A stretch of 64,000 nt of DNA from Symsagittifera roscoffensis (Eukaryota > Xenacoelomorpha > Acoela > Convolutidae). The notes under the pieces are model-generated. The model was not told where the DNA came from. It was given only the letters and a program-made list of their open reading frames with translations, and searched no databases. The position numbers and the translations under genes were made by a program. The DNA lies in the NCBI RefSeq assembly GCF_963678635.1, contig NC_087065.1, positions 31,624,252 to 31,688,251 of the forward strand. Reading direction: 5' to 3'. Of the stretch, positions 33,652-48,517 are shown piece by piece (position 1 is the stretch's first letter; every line of letters starts with the position of its first letter).

Positions 33652-36135
33652 CCGGTCAGGTCTGCGTCCCACCCGCCCTCCGTGACTAATCTTGCTTCCG
33701 AGAAAAGTTTTTTGTTTCACCTTTACCCCATCTCAGGTCAGTTACTCTTGAAAAAAGTCCTACTTGAAACGTTCGCATTCACTTTGCCCCCTACGGGCGC
33801 AGTGGTGAAGCCGATTTTTTCTTCTTACTGAACTTCTTCTCCGAACAGTTCACATAAAACATTACTATGGTTTTATCTGAAATTTGCCGTGTCCAGCTGC
33901 GACTCCGACTTTTTTCACGAGATTCAGTACCACCAACAACAGGACCACATGAGGTTCCCATTCAGATACTGTCTGAATTTTGAAAATACTGATTTGATTT
34001 TTTTTGCCGTTTTTCGCAAAATAAACTAATTACTTCATTCGAATTTTAAAAAAAAAATACCTAAAAACACTTAAAGATAGCAAGACATTATTGTGACTGT
34101 CGTCTATATCTGTTTTCTTTGTTGGAGGTCAATGATGCTCCCTAGGTGGGACCACAAGGGTCCCAGGGAGCATCAGTAAAGGCTTTGGATAGTATGCCAT
34201 TTTTGATTAAGACAAAATCTTTGGCCAATTGTGTTTTTTTTTCACAGTCCCTTATCCACTGCAAATGTAAAGACTAATTTTTGTTTGAAGTTTTAAAAAA
34301 TAATAATAATCTTTTCATTTGTGATGACTCGTATCACTCATAAATCAATGGAAGACTCTGACTAACCTTCTCAAGCATGGAAATAGATCAAAAAGCAAAA
34401 AACGATTCTGGTTATTTCAGACTGCTTTTTTTGTTAATTTTCAGATAGATTTTGAAAACTCTTTCTTCAAATTGTATGTCTGCCGAAAAAGAACAAAAAT
34501 TACAAACTGAAACCATTTCGGTTAAATTAAGGCTCTTCACCCACCAAACTCAAAATTGCGAAGCTAAAACGAACAATCGACAGCCCATTTTATATGTTTC
34601 GTTTTATTTTTTCAAAACATGTGTCATATATTTTCAAAAGCAATTTATTAAAATTTCATTTTTTACCAGAAAAGTAAGTCCGAAAAACAAACAGATTTTT
34701 AAATACTGTCAAAAAATAAGGTGCCAAGTAGTTTTACCAATGGAATCATAGTATATGATTAAGTTCAAAATAGTTTTCATTACCATTGACTAGACGCTTA
34801 CTCAATTTGAGAAATGTCGTTAATAACTTTTTTGGAAACATAAAAAACGGATAATGGAAAAGTTTTCTTCAAACTTATAGAAAAGAATTTTATGAGAAAA
34901 ACCATTACTAATATCACGTGTAAATTACGAGAGCAGATTCAGGCCACATGCCAAATTTCAGCAGAAGCACTCAAGCAATTTTGAGAACGAAACAATTGTT
35001 CCAGAAATTGACAAAGTAGTATATACACCAATTTTTCCATAAATCGTCAAAATAAAAAAATCGCAAAAACTACAAATTTTATCCAATTTTGACTTTTAAA
35101 TACTCTATACCGACTAAATTGACTATGCTAAGCTCGAATCAACCATCAAAAACCATTTGTAATCGTTCTGAATTTTTTAAGTTTTTTTCCATCAAAAAGT
35201 TGAGTCAGAAATGGGAAAAAGGTTTTTTTTTCAGAAAAACAAAAAAAGTTGTTCAAAATCAACTAAAAATCTAAGCCACTATTTTTGAACCTGCTCAGAA
35301 TGGTTCTGGTGACCGAAGCCGTAAAAAGTACCCAATTCGAGGAAATTCGAAAAAACTCTTTTTTCAGCACTTTGAAAAAGTGGAAAAATGCAAAAAATAG
35401 TCTTCAAACAAATAGGATGAAAAAGTGATCAGTAAAAACATCGATGCCGTGTCAAATGAGGATCGCATGCCAATTTTTGAAACAATCCATCGGGTTTTTT
35501 TTAAGAACGAAACCATTTTTTGACAATTTTAGTAGTAGTATTTACACTAATTAGTACCATATATGGTCAAAATTCAAAAATACAAAAAACTACAATTTTT
35601 ATCCAATTTTGACCTTCAAATACTCTATACCCACTAAATTGACTATCGGGAGCTCGAATCAACCATCAAAAACCACTTTTAATCACTTTCAAATTTTTTT
35701 AATTTTTAAATCAAAATGTTGAGTCAGAAATAGGAAAAAACAATTTTTTTCAAAAAGTCAAAAAAAGTTGTCCCAATTGAATAAACTCACTAAGCCACAC
35801 TCTATGAACCTGTTCAGAATGGTTTTCATGACCAAAGCCGTAAAAAGTACCCAATTTGAGAAACTTCGAAAAATCACCTTTTAGTTAACTCAAAAAAGTG
35901 GAAAAATCGGGTAAAATGGGCTTCAAACCGATAGGATCGAAAAGTGACCTTTATAAGATATGATTGCCGTATCAAATTAGGGCCGCATGCAAAAAATTAG
36001 AAAAATTCAACGAAACGTTTTTGAGAACTCGACAAATATGGTCATTTTGGTAAATGTATAATTTTAGAAATTTTTTGCCCGGAAGGGGCCCCTACCCCTT
36101 CCTAATTGCTTTTTGTGCTACACGCGACCATCTAG
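33652..36135 (+). repeat. Unit U15, class 2, 2484 bp
   Basis: The linker is CCGG. H2 is at 34134-34174 with bulge TAGG instead of TAAG. H1 type B is at 36081-36102 and CTAG at 36132-36135. The head carries ACGAGATTCAGTACCACC where other class 2 units read ACGTCACTGGTGTTCC; only U18 shares this. It is the only class 2 unit here joined to a type A left end. Confidence 0.92.
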
Positions 36136-38613
36136 ATCTTTCAGGTCTGCGTCCCACCCACCCTCCGTGACTAATCTTGCTTCCGAGAATGATCATTTGT
36201 TTCACCTTTACCCCATCTCAGGTCAGTTACTCTTGAAAAAAGTCCTACTTGAAACGTTCGGATTCACTTTGCCCCCTACGGGCGCAATGGTGAAGCCCAT
36301 TTTTTCTTCTCACTGAACTTCTTCTCCGAACAGTTCACATAAAACATTACTATGGTTTTATCTGAAATTTGCCGTGTCCAGCTGCGACTCCTACTTTTTT
36401 CACGTCACTGGTGTTCCAACAACAGGACCACATGAGATTCCCATTCAGATACTGTCTCAATTTTGAAAATTCTGATTTTATTTTTTTTGCCGTTTTTCGG
36501 AAAATAAACTAATTACTTCATTCGAATTAAAAAAAAAAAACGAAAAACTCTTAAAGATAGCAAGACATTATTGTGACTGTCGTCTATATCTGTTCTCTTT
36601 GTTGGAGGTCAATGATGCTCCCTAAGTGGGACCACAAGGGTCCCAGGGAGCATCAGTAAATGTTTTGGATAGTATGCCATTTTTGATTAAGACAAAATCT
36701 TTGGCCAATTGTGTTTTTTTTCACAGTCCCTTATCCACTGCAAATGTAAAGACTAATTTTTGTTTGAAGTTTTAAAAAATAATAATAACCTTTTCATTTG
36801 TGATGACTCGTATCACTCATAAATCAATGGAAGACTCTGACTAACCTTCTCAAGCATGGAAATACATCAAAAAGAAAAAACGATTCTGGTTATTTCAGAC
36901 TGCTTTTTTTGTTAAATTTCAGATAGATTTTGAAAACTCTTTCTTTAAATTGTATGTCTGCCGAAAAAGAACAAAAATTACAAACTGAAACCATTTTGGT
37001 TAAATTAAGGCTCTTCACCCACCAAACTCAAAATTGCGAAGCTGAAACGAACAATCGACAGCCCATTTTATAAGTTTCGTTTTATTTTTTCAAAACATGT
37101 GTCATATATTTTCAAAAGCAATTTATTAAAGTTTCATTTTTTACCAGAAAAGTAAGTCCGAAAAAAAAACAGATTTTTAAATACTGTCAAAAAAAAGGTG
37201 GCAACTAGTTTTACCAATGGAATCATAGTATATGATTAAGTTCAAAATAGTTTTCATTACCATTGACTAGACGCTTACTCAATTTGAGAAATGTCGTTAA
37301 TAACTTTTTTGGAAACATAAAAAACGGATAATGGAAAAGTTTTCCTCTAACTTATAGAAAAGAATTTTATGAGAAAAACCATTACTAATATCACGTGTAA
37401 ATTACGAGAGTAGATTCAGGCCACATGCAAAATTTCAGCAGAAGCACTCAAGCAATTTTGAGAACGAAACAATTGTTCCAGAAATTGACAAAGTAGTATA
37501 TACACCAATTTTACCATAAATCGTCAAACTAAAAAAATCGCAAAAACTACAAATTTTATCCAATTTTGACTTTTAAATACTCTATACCGACTAAATTGAC
37601 TATGGTAAGCTCGAATCAACCATCAAAAACCATTTTTAATCGTTCTGAATTTTTTAAGTTTTTTTCCATCAAAAAGTTGAGTCAGAAATGGGAAAAAGGT
37701 TTTTTTTTCAGAAAAACGGAAAAAGTTGTTCAAAATCAACTAGAAATATAAGCCATTATTTTTGAACCTGCTCAGAATGGTTCTGGTGACCGAAGCCGTA
37801 AAAAGTACCCAATTCGAGGAAATTCGAAAAAACTCTTTTTTCAGCACTTTGAAAAAGTGGAAAAATGTAAAAAATAGTCTTCAAACAAATAGGATGAAAA
37901 AGTGATCAGTAAAAGCATCGATGCCGTGTCAAATGAGGATTGCATGCCAATTTTTGAAACAATCCAACGGGTTTTTTTTAAGAACGAAACCATTTTTTGA
38001 CAATTTTAGTAGTAGTATTTACACTAATTAGTACCATATATGGTCAAAATTCAAAAATACAAAAAACTACAATTTTCATCCAATTTTGACCTTCAAATAC
38101 TCTATACCCACTAAATTGACTATCGGGAGCCCGAATCAACCATCAAAAACCACTTTTAATCACTTTCAAATTTTTTTTATTTTTTAAATCAAAATGTTGA
38201 GTCAGAAATAGGAAAAAACAATTTTTTTCAAAAAGTCAAGAAAAGTTGTCCCAATTGAATAAACTCACTAAGCCACACTCTATGAACCTGTTCAGATTGG
38301 TTTTCATGACCAAAGCCGTAAAAAGTACCCAATTTGAGAAACTTCGAAAAATCACCTTTTAGTTAACTCAAAAAAGTGGAAAAATCGGGTAAAATGGGCT
38401 TCAAACCGATAGGATCGAAAAGTGACCTTTATAAGATATGATTGCCGTGTCAAATTAGGGCCGCATGCAAAAAATTAGAAAAATTCAACGAAACGTTTTT
38501 GAGAACTCGACAAATATGGTCATTTTGGTAAATGTATAATTTTAGAAATTTTTTGCCCGGAAGGGGCCCCTACCCCTTCCTAAATGCTTTTTGTGCTACA
38601 CGCGACCATCTAG
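36136..38613 (+). repeat. Unit U16, class 2, 2478 bp
   Basis: The linker is ATCTT. H2 is at 36614-36654, H1 type B at 38559-38580 and CTAG at 38610-38613. It is nearly identical to U6, U20 and U26 across the body, differing mainly in homopolymer lengths. Its terminal ~100 bp are of the B type, while U20 and U26 end in B', so the exchange lies near the end. Confidence 0.92.
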
Positions 38614-41079
38614 CCGGTCAGGTCTGCGTCCCACCCGCCCTCCGTGACTAATCTTGCTTCCGAGAAAAGAAAGTTTTTCGTTTCACCTTTACCCCATCTC
38701 AGGTCAGTTAACCTTGCAAAAAACCCTACTTGAAACGATCGCATTCACATTACCCCCTACGGGCGCAATGGCGAAGCCCATTTTTTCTTCTCACTGAACT
38801 TCTCCGAACAGTTCACATAAAACGTTACTATGGTTTTATCTGAAGTGTCCAGCTGTGACTCCGACATTTTTCACGTCGCTGATGTTCCCTTAACAGGACC
38901 ACATGAGTTTCCCACTCAGATACTGTCTCAATTTTGAAAAAAACTGATTTGATTTTTTTTGCCGTTTTTCACAAAATAAACTAATTACTTCATTCGAATT
39001 AAAAAAAATACCGAAAAACACTTAAAGGTAGCAAGACATTATTGTGACTGTCGTCTATATCTGTTCTCTTTGTTTAAGGTCAGTGATGCTCCCTAAGTGG
39101 GACCACAAGGATCCCAGGGAGCATCAATAAAGGCTTTAGATAGTATGCCATTTTTGATAAAGACAAAAACTTTGGCCAATTCTATTTTTCACAGTCCCTT
39201 ACCCACTGCAAATGTAAAGACTAGTTTTTTTTTGAAGTTTTCTAAAAATAAGAACTTTTTCATTTGTGATAACTCGTATCACTCATAAATCAATGGAAGA
39301 CTGGGACTACCCTTGTCAAGCATGAAAAAACATCAAAAAGAAAAAACGTATCTGGTTATTTCAGACGGTGCAATTTTTTATTTTTCAGATTGATTTTGAA
39401 AATTCATTCTTCAAATTGTAATGTCAGCCGAAAAAGAACAAAAATTACAAATACAAACCATTTTTTGACAAACTTTACCCAATAGGTTCGAATTTGCGGA
39501 GCTGAAACCAACAATCCACAACCATTTTTATAAATTTTGTTTCATTTTGTTGTTGTACATGTTTTAAATATATTTTTAAAAGCAATTTTTTAAACGTTTT
39601 ATATTTTTTGACCAGAAAAGTAAGAGCGAAAAAAAAAGTACTACAGTTTTTAATCATGTCAAAAAAGGGGGCAAACAGTTGTACCAATGGAATCATATCA
39701 TTTGAACAAGTTCAAAATCGTTTTCATGATCATTGACTAAAAGCTTACTCAATTTGAGAAATTTCTTTAAAAACATTTTTGGAAACATAAAAAAATGGAA
39801 AGAGGAAAAATTTTCTTAAATTTTTTAGAAAAAAATTAATCGGAAAAACTGTAAAGATTATCTTGTGTAAATCACAAATAGATTCAGGCCGCTAGAAAAA
39901 TTTCAGCAAAAACACTGAAGCCAATTATGAGAACGAAACAATTGTTCCAGAAAATGACAAGTAGTATTTAGACCAATTTTACCATAAACCGTCAAAATTA
40001 AAAAATCGCAAAAACTACAATTTTTATCCCATTTTGACCTTCAAATACTCTATACCCACTAAATCGACTATTGGGAGCTCGATTCAACCATCAAAGACCA
40101 TTTTTAATCACTTTCAAAATTTTTTATTTTTTAAATGAAAATGTTGAGTCAGAAATGGGAAAAATCAATTTTTTCCAAAAAGTCAAAAAAAGTTGTTCCA
40201 CTTGAATAAACTCACTAAGCCACACTCTATGAACCTGTTCAGAATGGTTTTCATGACCAAAGCCGTAAAAACTACCCAATTTGAGAAAAGGCGAAAAAAC
40301 ACTTTTTTCAGGACTTTGAAAAAGTGGAAAAATGGAAAAAATGGTCTTCAAACAAATAGGATGAAAAAGTGACCAGTAAAAGCATCGATGCCGTGTCAAA
40401 TCAGGATCGCATGCCATTTTTTGAAACAATTCATCGGGTTTTTTTTAAGAACGAAACCATTTTTTGACAATTTTAGTAGTAGTATTTACACTAATTAGTA
40501 CCATATATGGTCAAAATTCAAAAATACAAAAAACTACAATTTTCATCCAATTTTGACCTTCAAATACTCTATACCCACTAAATTGACTATCGGGAGCTCG
40601 AATCAACCATCAAAAACCATTTTTAATCACTTTCAAAATTTTTTATTTTTTAAATCAAAATGTTGAGTCAGAAATAGGAAAAAACAATTTTTTTCAAAAA
40701 GTCAAGAAAAGTTGTCCCAATTGAATAAACTCACTAAGCCACACTCTATGAACCTGTTCAGAATGGTTTTCATGACCAAAGCCGTAAAAAGTACCCAATT
40801 TGAGAAACTTCTAAAAATCACCTTTTAGTTAACTCAAAAAAGTGGAAAAATCGGGTAAAATGGGCTTCAAACCGATAGGATCGAAAAGTGACCTTTATAA
40901 GATATGATTGCCGTGTCAACTTAGGGCCGCATGCAAAAAATTAGAAAAATTCAACGAAACGTTTTTGAGAACTCGACAAATTTGGTCGTTTTGTTAAAGG
41001 TTAAATTTTAGAAATTTTTTGTCCGGAAGGGGCCCCTTCCCCTTCCTAAATGCTTTTTATGCTACACGCGACCATCTAG
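38614..41079 (+). repeat. Unit U17, most diverged class 2 unit, 2466 bp
   Basis: The linker is CCGG. Substitutions and small indels are spread over the first ~1.7 kb. H2 (39085-39125) has an inner-stem mismatch, GATCCC for GGTCCC. The AATCATA/TATGATT stem found in other class 2 units is destroyed near 39690. From about 40450 it becomes nearly identical to its neighbours. H1 type B' is at 41025-41046 and CTAG at 41076-41079. It looks like an old unit whose 3' end was recently overwritten. Confidence 0.9.
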
Positions 41080-43562
41080 CCGGTCAGGTCTGCGTCCCAC
41101 CCGCCCTCCGTGACTAATCTTGCTTCCGAGAAAAGTTTTTTGTTTCACCTTTACCCCATCTCAGGTCAGTTACTCTTGAAAAAAGTCCTACTTGAAACGT
41201 TCGCATTCACTTTGCCCCCTACGGGCGCAGTGGTGAAGCCGATTTTTTCTTCTTACTGAACTTCTTCTCCGAACAGTTCACATAAAACCTTACTATGGTT
41301 TTATCTGAAATTTGCCGTGTCCAGCTGCGACTCCGATTTTTTTCACGAGATTCAGTACCACCAACAACAGGACCACATGAGGTTCCCATTCAGATACTGT
41401 CTGAATTTTGAAAATACTGATTTGATTTTTTTTGCCGTTTTTCGCAAAATAAACTAATTACTTCATTCGAATTTTTAAAAAAAATACCTAAAAACACTTA
41501 AAGATAGCAAGACATTATTGTGACTGTCGTCTATATCTGTTTTCTTTGTTGGAGGTCAATGATGCTCCCTAAGTGGGACCACAAGGGTCCCAGGGAGCAT
41601 CAGTAAAGGCTTTGGATAGTATGCCATTTTTGATTAAGACAAAATCTTTGGCCAATTGTGTTTTTTTTTCACAGTCCCTTATCCACTGCAAATGTAAAGA
41701 CTAATTTTTGTTTGAAGTTTTAAAAAATAATAATAATATTTTCATTTGTGATGACTCGTATCACTCATAAATCAATGGAAGACTCTGACTAACCTTCTCA
41801 AGCATGGAAATAGATCAAAAAGCAAAAAACGATTCTGGTTATTTCAGACTGCTTTTTTTGTTAATTTTCAGATAGATTTTGAAAACTGTTTCTTCAAATT
41901 GTATGTCTGCCGAAAAAGAACAAAAATTACAAACTGAAACCATTTCGGTTAAATTAAGGCTCTTCACCCACCAAACTCAAAATTGCGAAGCTAAAACGAA
42001 CAATCGACAGCCCATTTTATATGTTTCGTTTTATTTTTTCAAAACATGTGTCATATATTTTCAAAAGCAATTTATTATAATTTCATTTTTTACCAGAAAA
42101 GTAAGTCCGAAAAACAAACAGATTTTTAAATACTGTCAAAAAATAAGGTGGCAAGTAGTTTTACCAATGGAATCATAGTATATGATTAAGTTCAAAATAG
42201 TTTTCATTACCATTGACTAGACGCTTACTCAATTTGAGAAATGTCGTTAATAACTTTTTTGGAAACATAAAAAACGGATAATGGAAAAGTTTTCTTCAAA
42301 CTTATAGAAAAGAATTTTATGAGAAAAACCATTACTAATATCACGTGTAAATTACGAGAGTAGATTCAGGCCACATGCCAAATTTCAGCAGAAGCACTCA
42401 AGCAATTTTGAGAACGAAACAATTGTTCCAGAAATTGACAAAGTAGTATATACACCAATTTTTCCATAAATCGTCAAAATAAAAAAATCGCAAAAACTAC
42501 AAATTTTATCCAATTTTGACTTTTAAATACTCTATACCGACTAAATTGACTATGCTAAGCTCGAATCAACCATCAAAAACCATTTTTAATCGTTCTGAAT
42601 TTTTTAAGTTTTTTTCCATCAAAAAGTTGAGTCAGAAATGGGAAAAAGGTTTTTTTTTCAGAAAAACAAAAAAAGTTGTTCAAAATCAACTAAAAATCTA
42701 AGCCACTATTTTTGAACCTGCTCAGAATGGTTCTGGTGACCGAAGCCGTAAAAAGTACCCAATTCGAGGAAATTCGAAAAAACTCTTTTTTCAGCACTTT
42801 GAAAAAGTGGAAAAATGTAAAAAATAGTCTTCAAACAAATAGGATGAAAAAGTGATCAGTAAAAACATCGATGCCGTGTCAAATGAGGATCGCATGCCAA
42901 TTTTTGAAACAATCCATCGGGTTTTTTTTAAGAACGAAACCATTTTTTGACAATTTTAGTAGTAGTATTTACACTAATTAGTACCATATATGGTCAAAAT
43001 TCAAAAATACAAAAAACTACAATTTTTATCCAATTTTGAACTTCAAATACTCTATACCCACTAAATTGACTATCGAGAGCTCGAATCAACCATCAAAAAC
43101 CACTTTTAATCACTTTCAAAATTTTTTAATTTTTAAATCAAAATGTTGAGTCAGAAATAGGAAAAAACAATTTTTTTCAAAAAGTCAAAAAAAGTTGTCC
43201 CAATTGAATAAACTCACTAAGCCACACTCTATGAACCTGTTCAGAATGGTTTTCATGACCAAAGCCGTAAAAAGAACCCAATTTGAGAAACTTCGAAAAA
43301 TCATTTTTTAGTTAACTCAAAAAAGTGGAAAAATTGGGTAAAATGGGCTTCAAACCGATAGGATCGAAAAGTGACCTTTATAAGATATGATTGCCGTGTC
43401 AAATTAGGGCCGCATGCAAAAAATTAGAAAAATTCAACGAAACGTTTTTGAGAACTCGACAAATATGGTCATTTTGGTAAATGTATAATTTTAGAAATTT
43501 TTTGCCCGGAAGGGGCCCCTACCCCTTCCTAATTGCTTTTTGTGCTACACGCGACCATCTAG
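41080..43562 (+). repeat. Unit U18, class 2, 2483 bp, near-copy of U15
   Basis: The linker is CCGG. H2 is at 41561-41601 with the standard bulge TAAG. H1 type B is at 43508-43529 and CTAG at 43559-43562. It shares with U15 the distinctive ACGAGATTCAGTACC head at an offset of 7428 bp, equal to three units. Its left neighbour ends in B', that of U15 in A, so the two copies switch flanks at CTAG. Confidence 0.92.
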
Positions 43563-46040
43563 ATCTTTCAGGTCTGCGTCCCACCCGCCCTCCGTGACTT
43601 ATTTTGCTTCCGAGAAAAGTTTTTTGTTTCACCTTTACCCCATCTCAGGTCGGTTAGTCTTGAAAAAAGTCCTACTTGAAACGTTCGCATTCACTTTGCC
43701 CCCTACGGGCGCAATGGTGAAGCCGATTTTTTCTTCTCACTGAACTTCTTCTCCGAACAGTTCACATAAAACATTACTATGGTTTTATCTGAAATTTGCC
43801 GTGTCCAGCTGCGACTCCGACTTTTTTCACGTCACTGGTGTTCCAACAACAGGACCACATGAGATTCCCATTCAGATACTGTCTCAATTTTGAAAATACT
43901 GATTTGGTTTTTTTTGCCGTTTTTCGCAAAATAAACTAATTACTCTATTCGAATTTAAAAAAAATACCCAAAAACACTTAAAGATAGCAAGACATTATTG
44001 TGACTGTCGTCTATATCTGTTCTCTTTGTTGGAGGTCAATGATGCTCCCTAAGTGGGACCACAAGGGTCCCAGGGAGCATCAGTAAAGGGTTTGGATAGT
44101 ATGCCATTTTTGATTAAGACAAAATCTTTGACCAATTGTGTTTTTTTTTTCACAGTCCCATATCCACTGCAAATGTAAAGACTAATTTTTGTTTGAAGTT
44201 TTAAAAAGTAATAATAACCTTTTCATTTGTGATGACTCGTATCACTCATAAATCAATGGAAGACTCTGACTAACCTTCTCAAGCATGGAAATACACCAAA
44301 AAGAAAAAACGATTCTGGTTATTTCAGACTGCCTTTTTAGTTTAATTTCAGATAGATTTTGAAAACTCTTTATTCAAATTGTATGTCTGCCGAAAATGAA
44401 CAAAAATTACGAACTGAAACCATTTTGGTTAAATTAAGGCTCTTCACCCACCAAACCCGAAATTGCGAAGCTGAAACGAACACTCGACAGCCCATTTTAT
44501 AAGTTTTGTTTTATTTTTTCAAAACATGTGTCATATATTTTCAAAAGCAATTTATTAAAGTTCATTTTTTACCAGAAAAGTAAGTCCGAAAAAAAAACAG
44601 ATTTTTAAATACTGTCAAAAAATAAGGTGGCAAGTTGTTTTACCAATGGAATCATAGTATATGATTAAGTTCAAAATACTTTTCATTACCATTGACTAGA
44701 CGCTTACTCAATTTGAGAAATGTCGTTAATAACTTTTTTGGAAACATAAAAAACGGATAATGGAAAAGTTTTCTTCAAACTTATAGAAAATAATTTTATG
44801 AGAAAAATCATTACTAGTATCACGTGTAAATTACGAGAGTACATTCAGGCCACATGCAAAATTTCAGCAGAAGCACTCAAGCAATTTTCAGAACGAAACA
44901 ATTGTTCCAGAAATTGACAAAGTAGTATATACACCAATTTTACCATAAATCGTCAAAATAAAAAAATCGCAAAAACTACAAATTTTATCCAATTTTGACT
45001 TTTAAATACTCTATACCGACTAAATTGACTATGCTAAGCTCGAATCAACCATCAGAAACCATTTTTAATCGTTCTGCATTTTTTAAGTTTTTTTCCATCA
45101 AAAAGTTGAGTCAGAAATGGGAAAAAGGTTTTTTTTCAGAAAAACAAAAAAAGTTGTTCAAAATCAACTAAAAATATAAGCCATTATTTTTGAACCTGCT
45201 CAGAATGGTTCTGGTGACCGAAGCCGTAAAAAGTACCCAATTCGAGGAAATTCGAAAAAACTCTTTTTTCAGCACTTTGAAAAAGTGGAAAAATGTAAAA
45301 AATAGTCTTCAAACAAATAGGATGAAAAAGTGATCAGTAAAAGCATCGATGCCGTGTCAAATGAGGATCGCATGCCAATTTTTGAAACAATCCAACGGGT
45401 TTTTTTTAAGAACGAAACCATTTTTTGACAATTTTAGTAGTAGTATTTACACTAATTAGTACAATATATGGTCAAAATTCAAAAAAACAAAAAACTGCAA
45501 TTTTTATCCAATTTTGACCTTCAAATACTCTATACCCACTAAATTGACTATCGGGAGCTCGAATCAACCATCAGAAACCACTTTTAACCACTTTCAAAAA
45601 TTTTTATTTTTTAAATCAAAATGTTGAGTCAGAAATAGGAAAAAACAATTTTTTTCAAAAAGTCAAAAAAAGTTGTCCCAATTGAATAAACTCACTAAGC
45701 CACACTCTATGAACCTTTTCAGAATGTTTTTCATGACCAAAGCCGTAAAAAGTACCCAATTTGAGAAACTTCGAAAAATCACCTTTTAGTTAACTCAAAA
45801 AAGTGGAAAAATCGGGTAAAATGGGCTTCAAACCGATAGGATCGAAAAATGACCTTTATAAGATATGATTGCCGTGTCAAATTAGGGCCGCATGCAAAAA
45901 ATTAGAAAAATTCAACGAAACGTTTTTGAGAACTCGACAAATTTGGTCGTTTTGTTAAAGGTTAAATTTTAGAAATTTTTTGCCCGGAAGGGGCCCCTAC
46001 CCCTTCCTAAATGCTTTTTGTGCTACACGCGACCATCTAG
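43563..46040 (+). repeat. Unit U19, class 2, 2478 bp
   Basis: The linker is ATCTT. H2 is at 44041-44081, H1 type B at 45986-46007 and CTAG at 46037-46040. The first half resembles U4 (CAGGTCGGTTAGTC, AAGGGTTTGG, TCCCATATCC). The upstream flank of its H1 is the B' version, another switch point just before the hairpin. Confidence 0.92.
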
Positions 46041-48517
46041 ATCTTTCAGGTCTGCGTCCCACCCGCCCTCCGTGACTAATCTTGCTTCCGAGAATGATCA
46101 TTTGTTTCACCTTTACCCCATCTCAGGTCAGTTACTCTTGAAAAAAGTCCTACTTGAAACGTTCGGATTCACTTTGCCCCCTACGGGCGCAATGGTGAAG
46201 CCCATTTTTTCTTCTCACTGAACTTCTTCTCCGAACAGTTCACATAAAACATTACTATGGTTTTATCTGAAATTTGCCGTGTCCAGCTGCGACTCCTACT
46301 TTTTTCACGTCACTGGTGTTCCAACAACAGGACCACATGAGATTCCCCATTCAGATACTGTCTCAATTTTGAAAATTCTGATTTTATTTTTTTTGCCGTT
46401 TTTCGGAAAATAAACTAATTACTTCATTCGAATTAAAAAAAAAACGAAAAACTCTTAAAGATAGCAAGACATTATTGTGACTGTCGTCTATATCTGTTCT
46501 CTTTGTTGGAGGTCAATGATGCTCCCTAAGTGGGACCACAAGGGTCCCAGGGAGCATCAGTAAATGTTTTGGATAGTATGCCATTTTTGATTAAGACAAA
46601 ATCTTTGGCCAATTGTGTTTTTTTTCACAGTCCCTTATACACTGCAAATGTAAAGACTAATTTTTGTTTGAAGTTTTAAAAAATAATAATAACCTTTTCA
46701 TTTGTGATGACTCGTATCACTCATAAATCAATGGAAGACTCTGACTAACCTTCTCAAGCATGGAAATACATCAAAAAGAAAAAACGATTCTGGTTATTTC
46801 AGACTGCTTTTTTTGTTAAATTTCAGATAGATTTTGAAAACTCTTTCTTTAAATTGTATGTCTGCCGAAAAAGAACAAAAATTACAAACTGAAACCATTT
46901 TGGTTAAATTAAGGCTCTTCACCCACCAAACTCAAAATTGCGAAGCTGAAACGAACAATCGACAGCCCATTTTATAAGTTTCGTTTTATTTTTTCAAAAC
47001 ATGTGTCATATATTTTCAAAAGCAATTTATTAAAGTTTCATTTTTTACCAGAAAAGTAAGTCCGAAAAAAAAACAGATTTTTAAATACTGTCAAAAAAAA
47101 GGTGGCAACTAGTTTTACCAATGGAATCATAGTATATGATTAAGTTCAAAATAGTTTTCATTACCATTGACTAGACGCTTACTCAATTTGAGAAATGTCG
47201 TTAATAACTTTTTTGGAAACATAAAAAACGGATAATGGAAAAGTTTTCCTCTAACTTATAGAAAAGAATTTTATGAGAAAAACCATTACTAATATCACGT
47301 GTAAATTACGAGAGTAGATTCAGGCCACATGCAAAATTTCAGCAGAAGCACTCAAGCAATTTTGAGAACGAAACAATTGTTCCAGAAATTGACAAAGTAG
47401 TATATACACCAATTTTACCATAAATCGTCAAACTAAAAAAATCGCAAAAACTACAAATTTTATCCAATTTTGACTTTTAAATACTCTATACCGACTAAAT
47501 TGACTATGGTAAGCTCGAATCAACCATCAAAAACCATTTTTAATCGTTCTGAATTTTTTAAGTTTTTTTCCATCAAAAAGTTGAGTCAGAAATGGGAAAA
47601 AGGTTTTTTTTTCAGAAAAACGGAAAAAGTTGTTCAAAATCAACTAGAAATATAAGTCATTATTTTTGAACCTGCTCAGAATGGTTCTGGTGACCGAAGC
47701 CGTAAAAAGTACCCAATTCGAGGAAATTCGAAAAAACTCTTTTTTCAGCACTTTGAAAAAGTGGAAAAATGTAAAAAATAGTCTTCAAACAAATAGGATG
47801 AAAAAGTGATCAGTAAAAGCATCGATGCCGTGTCAAATGAGGATTGCATGCCAATTTTTGAAACAATCCAACGGGTTTTTTTTAAGAACGAAACCATTTT
47901 TTGACAATTTTAGTAGTAGTATTTACACTAATTAGTACCATATATGGTCAAAATTCAAAAATACAAAAAACTACAATTTTCATCCAATTTTGACCTTCAA
48001 ATACTCTATACCCACTAAATTGACTATCGGGAGCTCGAATCAACCATCAAAAACCACTTTTAATCACTTTCAATTTTTTTTTATTTTTTAAATCAAAATG
48101 TTGAGTCAGAAATAGGAAAAAACAATTTTTTTCAAAAAGTCAAGAAAAGTTGTCCCAATTGAATAAACTCACTAAGCCACACTCTATGAACCTGTTCAGA
48201 TTGGTTTTCATGACCAAAGCCGTAAAAAGTACCCAATTTGAGAAACTTCGAAAAATCACCTTTTAGTTAACTCAAAAAAGTGGAAAAATCGGGTAAAATG
48301 GGCTTCAAACCGATAGGATCGAAAAGTGACCTTTATAAGATATGATTGCCGTGTCAAATTAGGGCCGCATGCAAAAAATTAGAAAAATTCGACGAAACGT
48401 TTTTGAGAACTCGACAAATTTGGTCGTTTTGTTAAAGGTTAAATTTTAGAAATTTTTTGTCCGGAAGGGGCCCCTTCCCCTTCCTAAATGCTTTTTATGC
48501 TACACGCGACCATCTAG
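46041..48517 (+). repeat. Unit U20, class 2, 2477 bp
   Basis: The linker is ATCTT. H2 is at 46518-46558, H1 type B' at 48463-48484 and CTAG at 48514-48517. It is a member of the U6/U16/U20/U26 subfamily and shares with U6 the rare reading CCCTTATACACTGC just after H2. A single change in the tail reads ATTCGACGAAACG for ATTCAACGAAACG. Confidence 0.92.

Noticed and set aside
40124-40429. The longest minus-strand frame, 101 codons
   Set aside because: It lies in the diverged unit U17 and has no counterpart of this length in its sister units. Composition is that of translated A/T-tracts.
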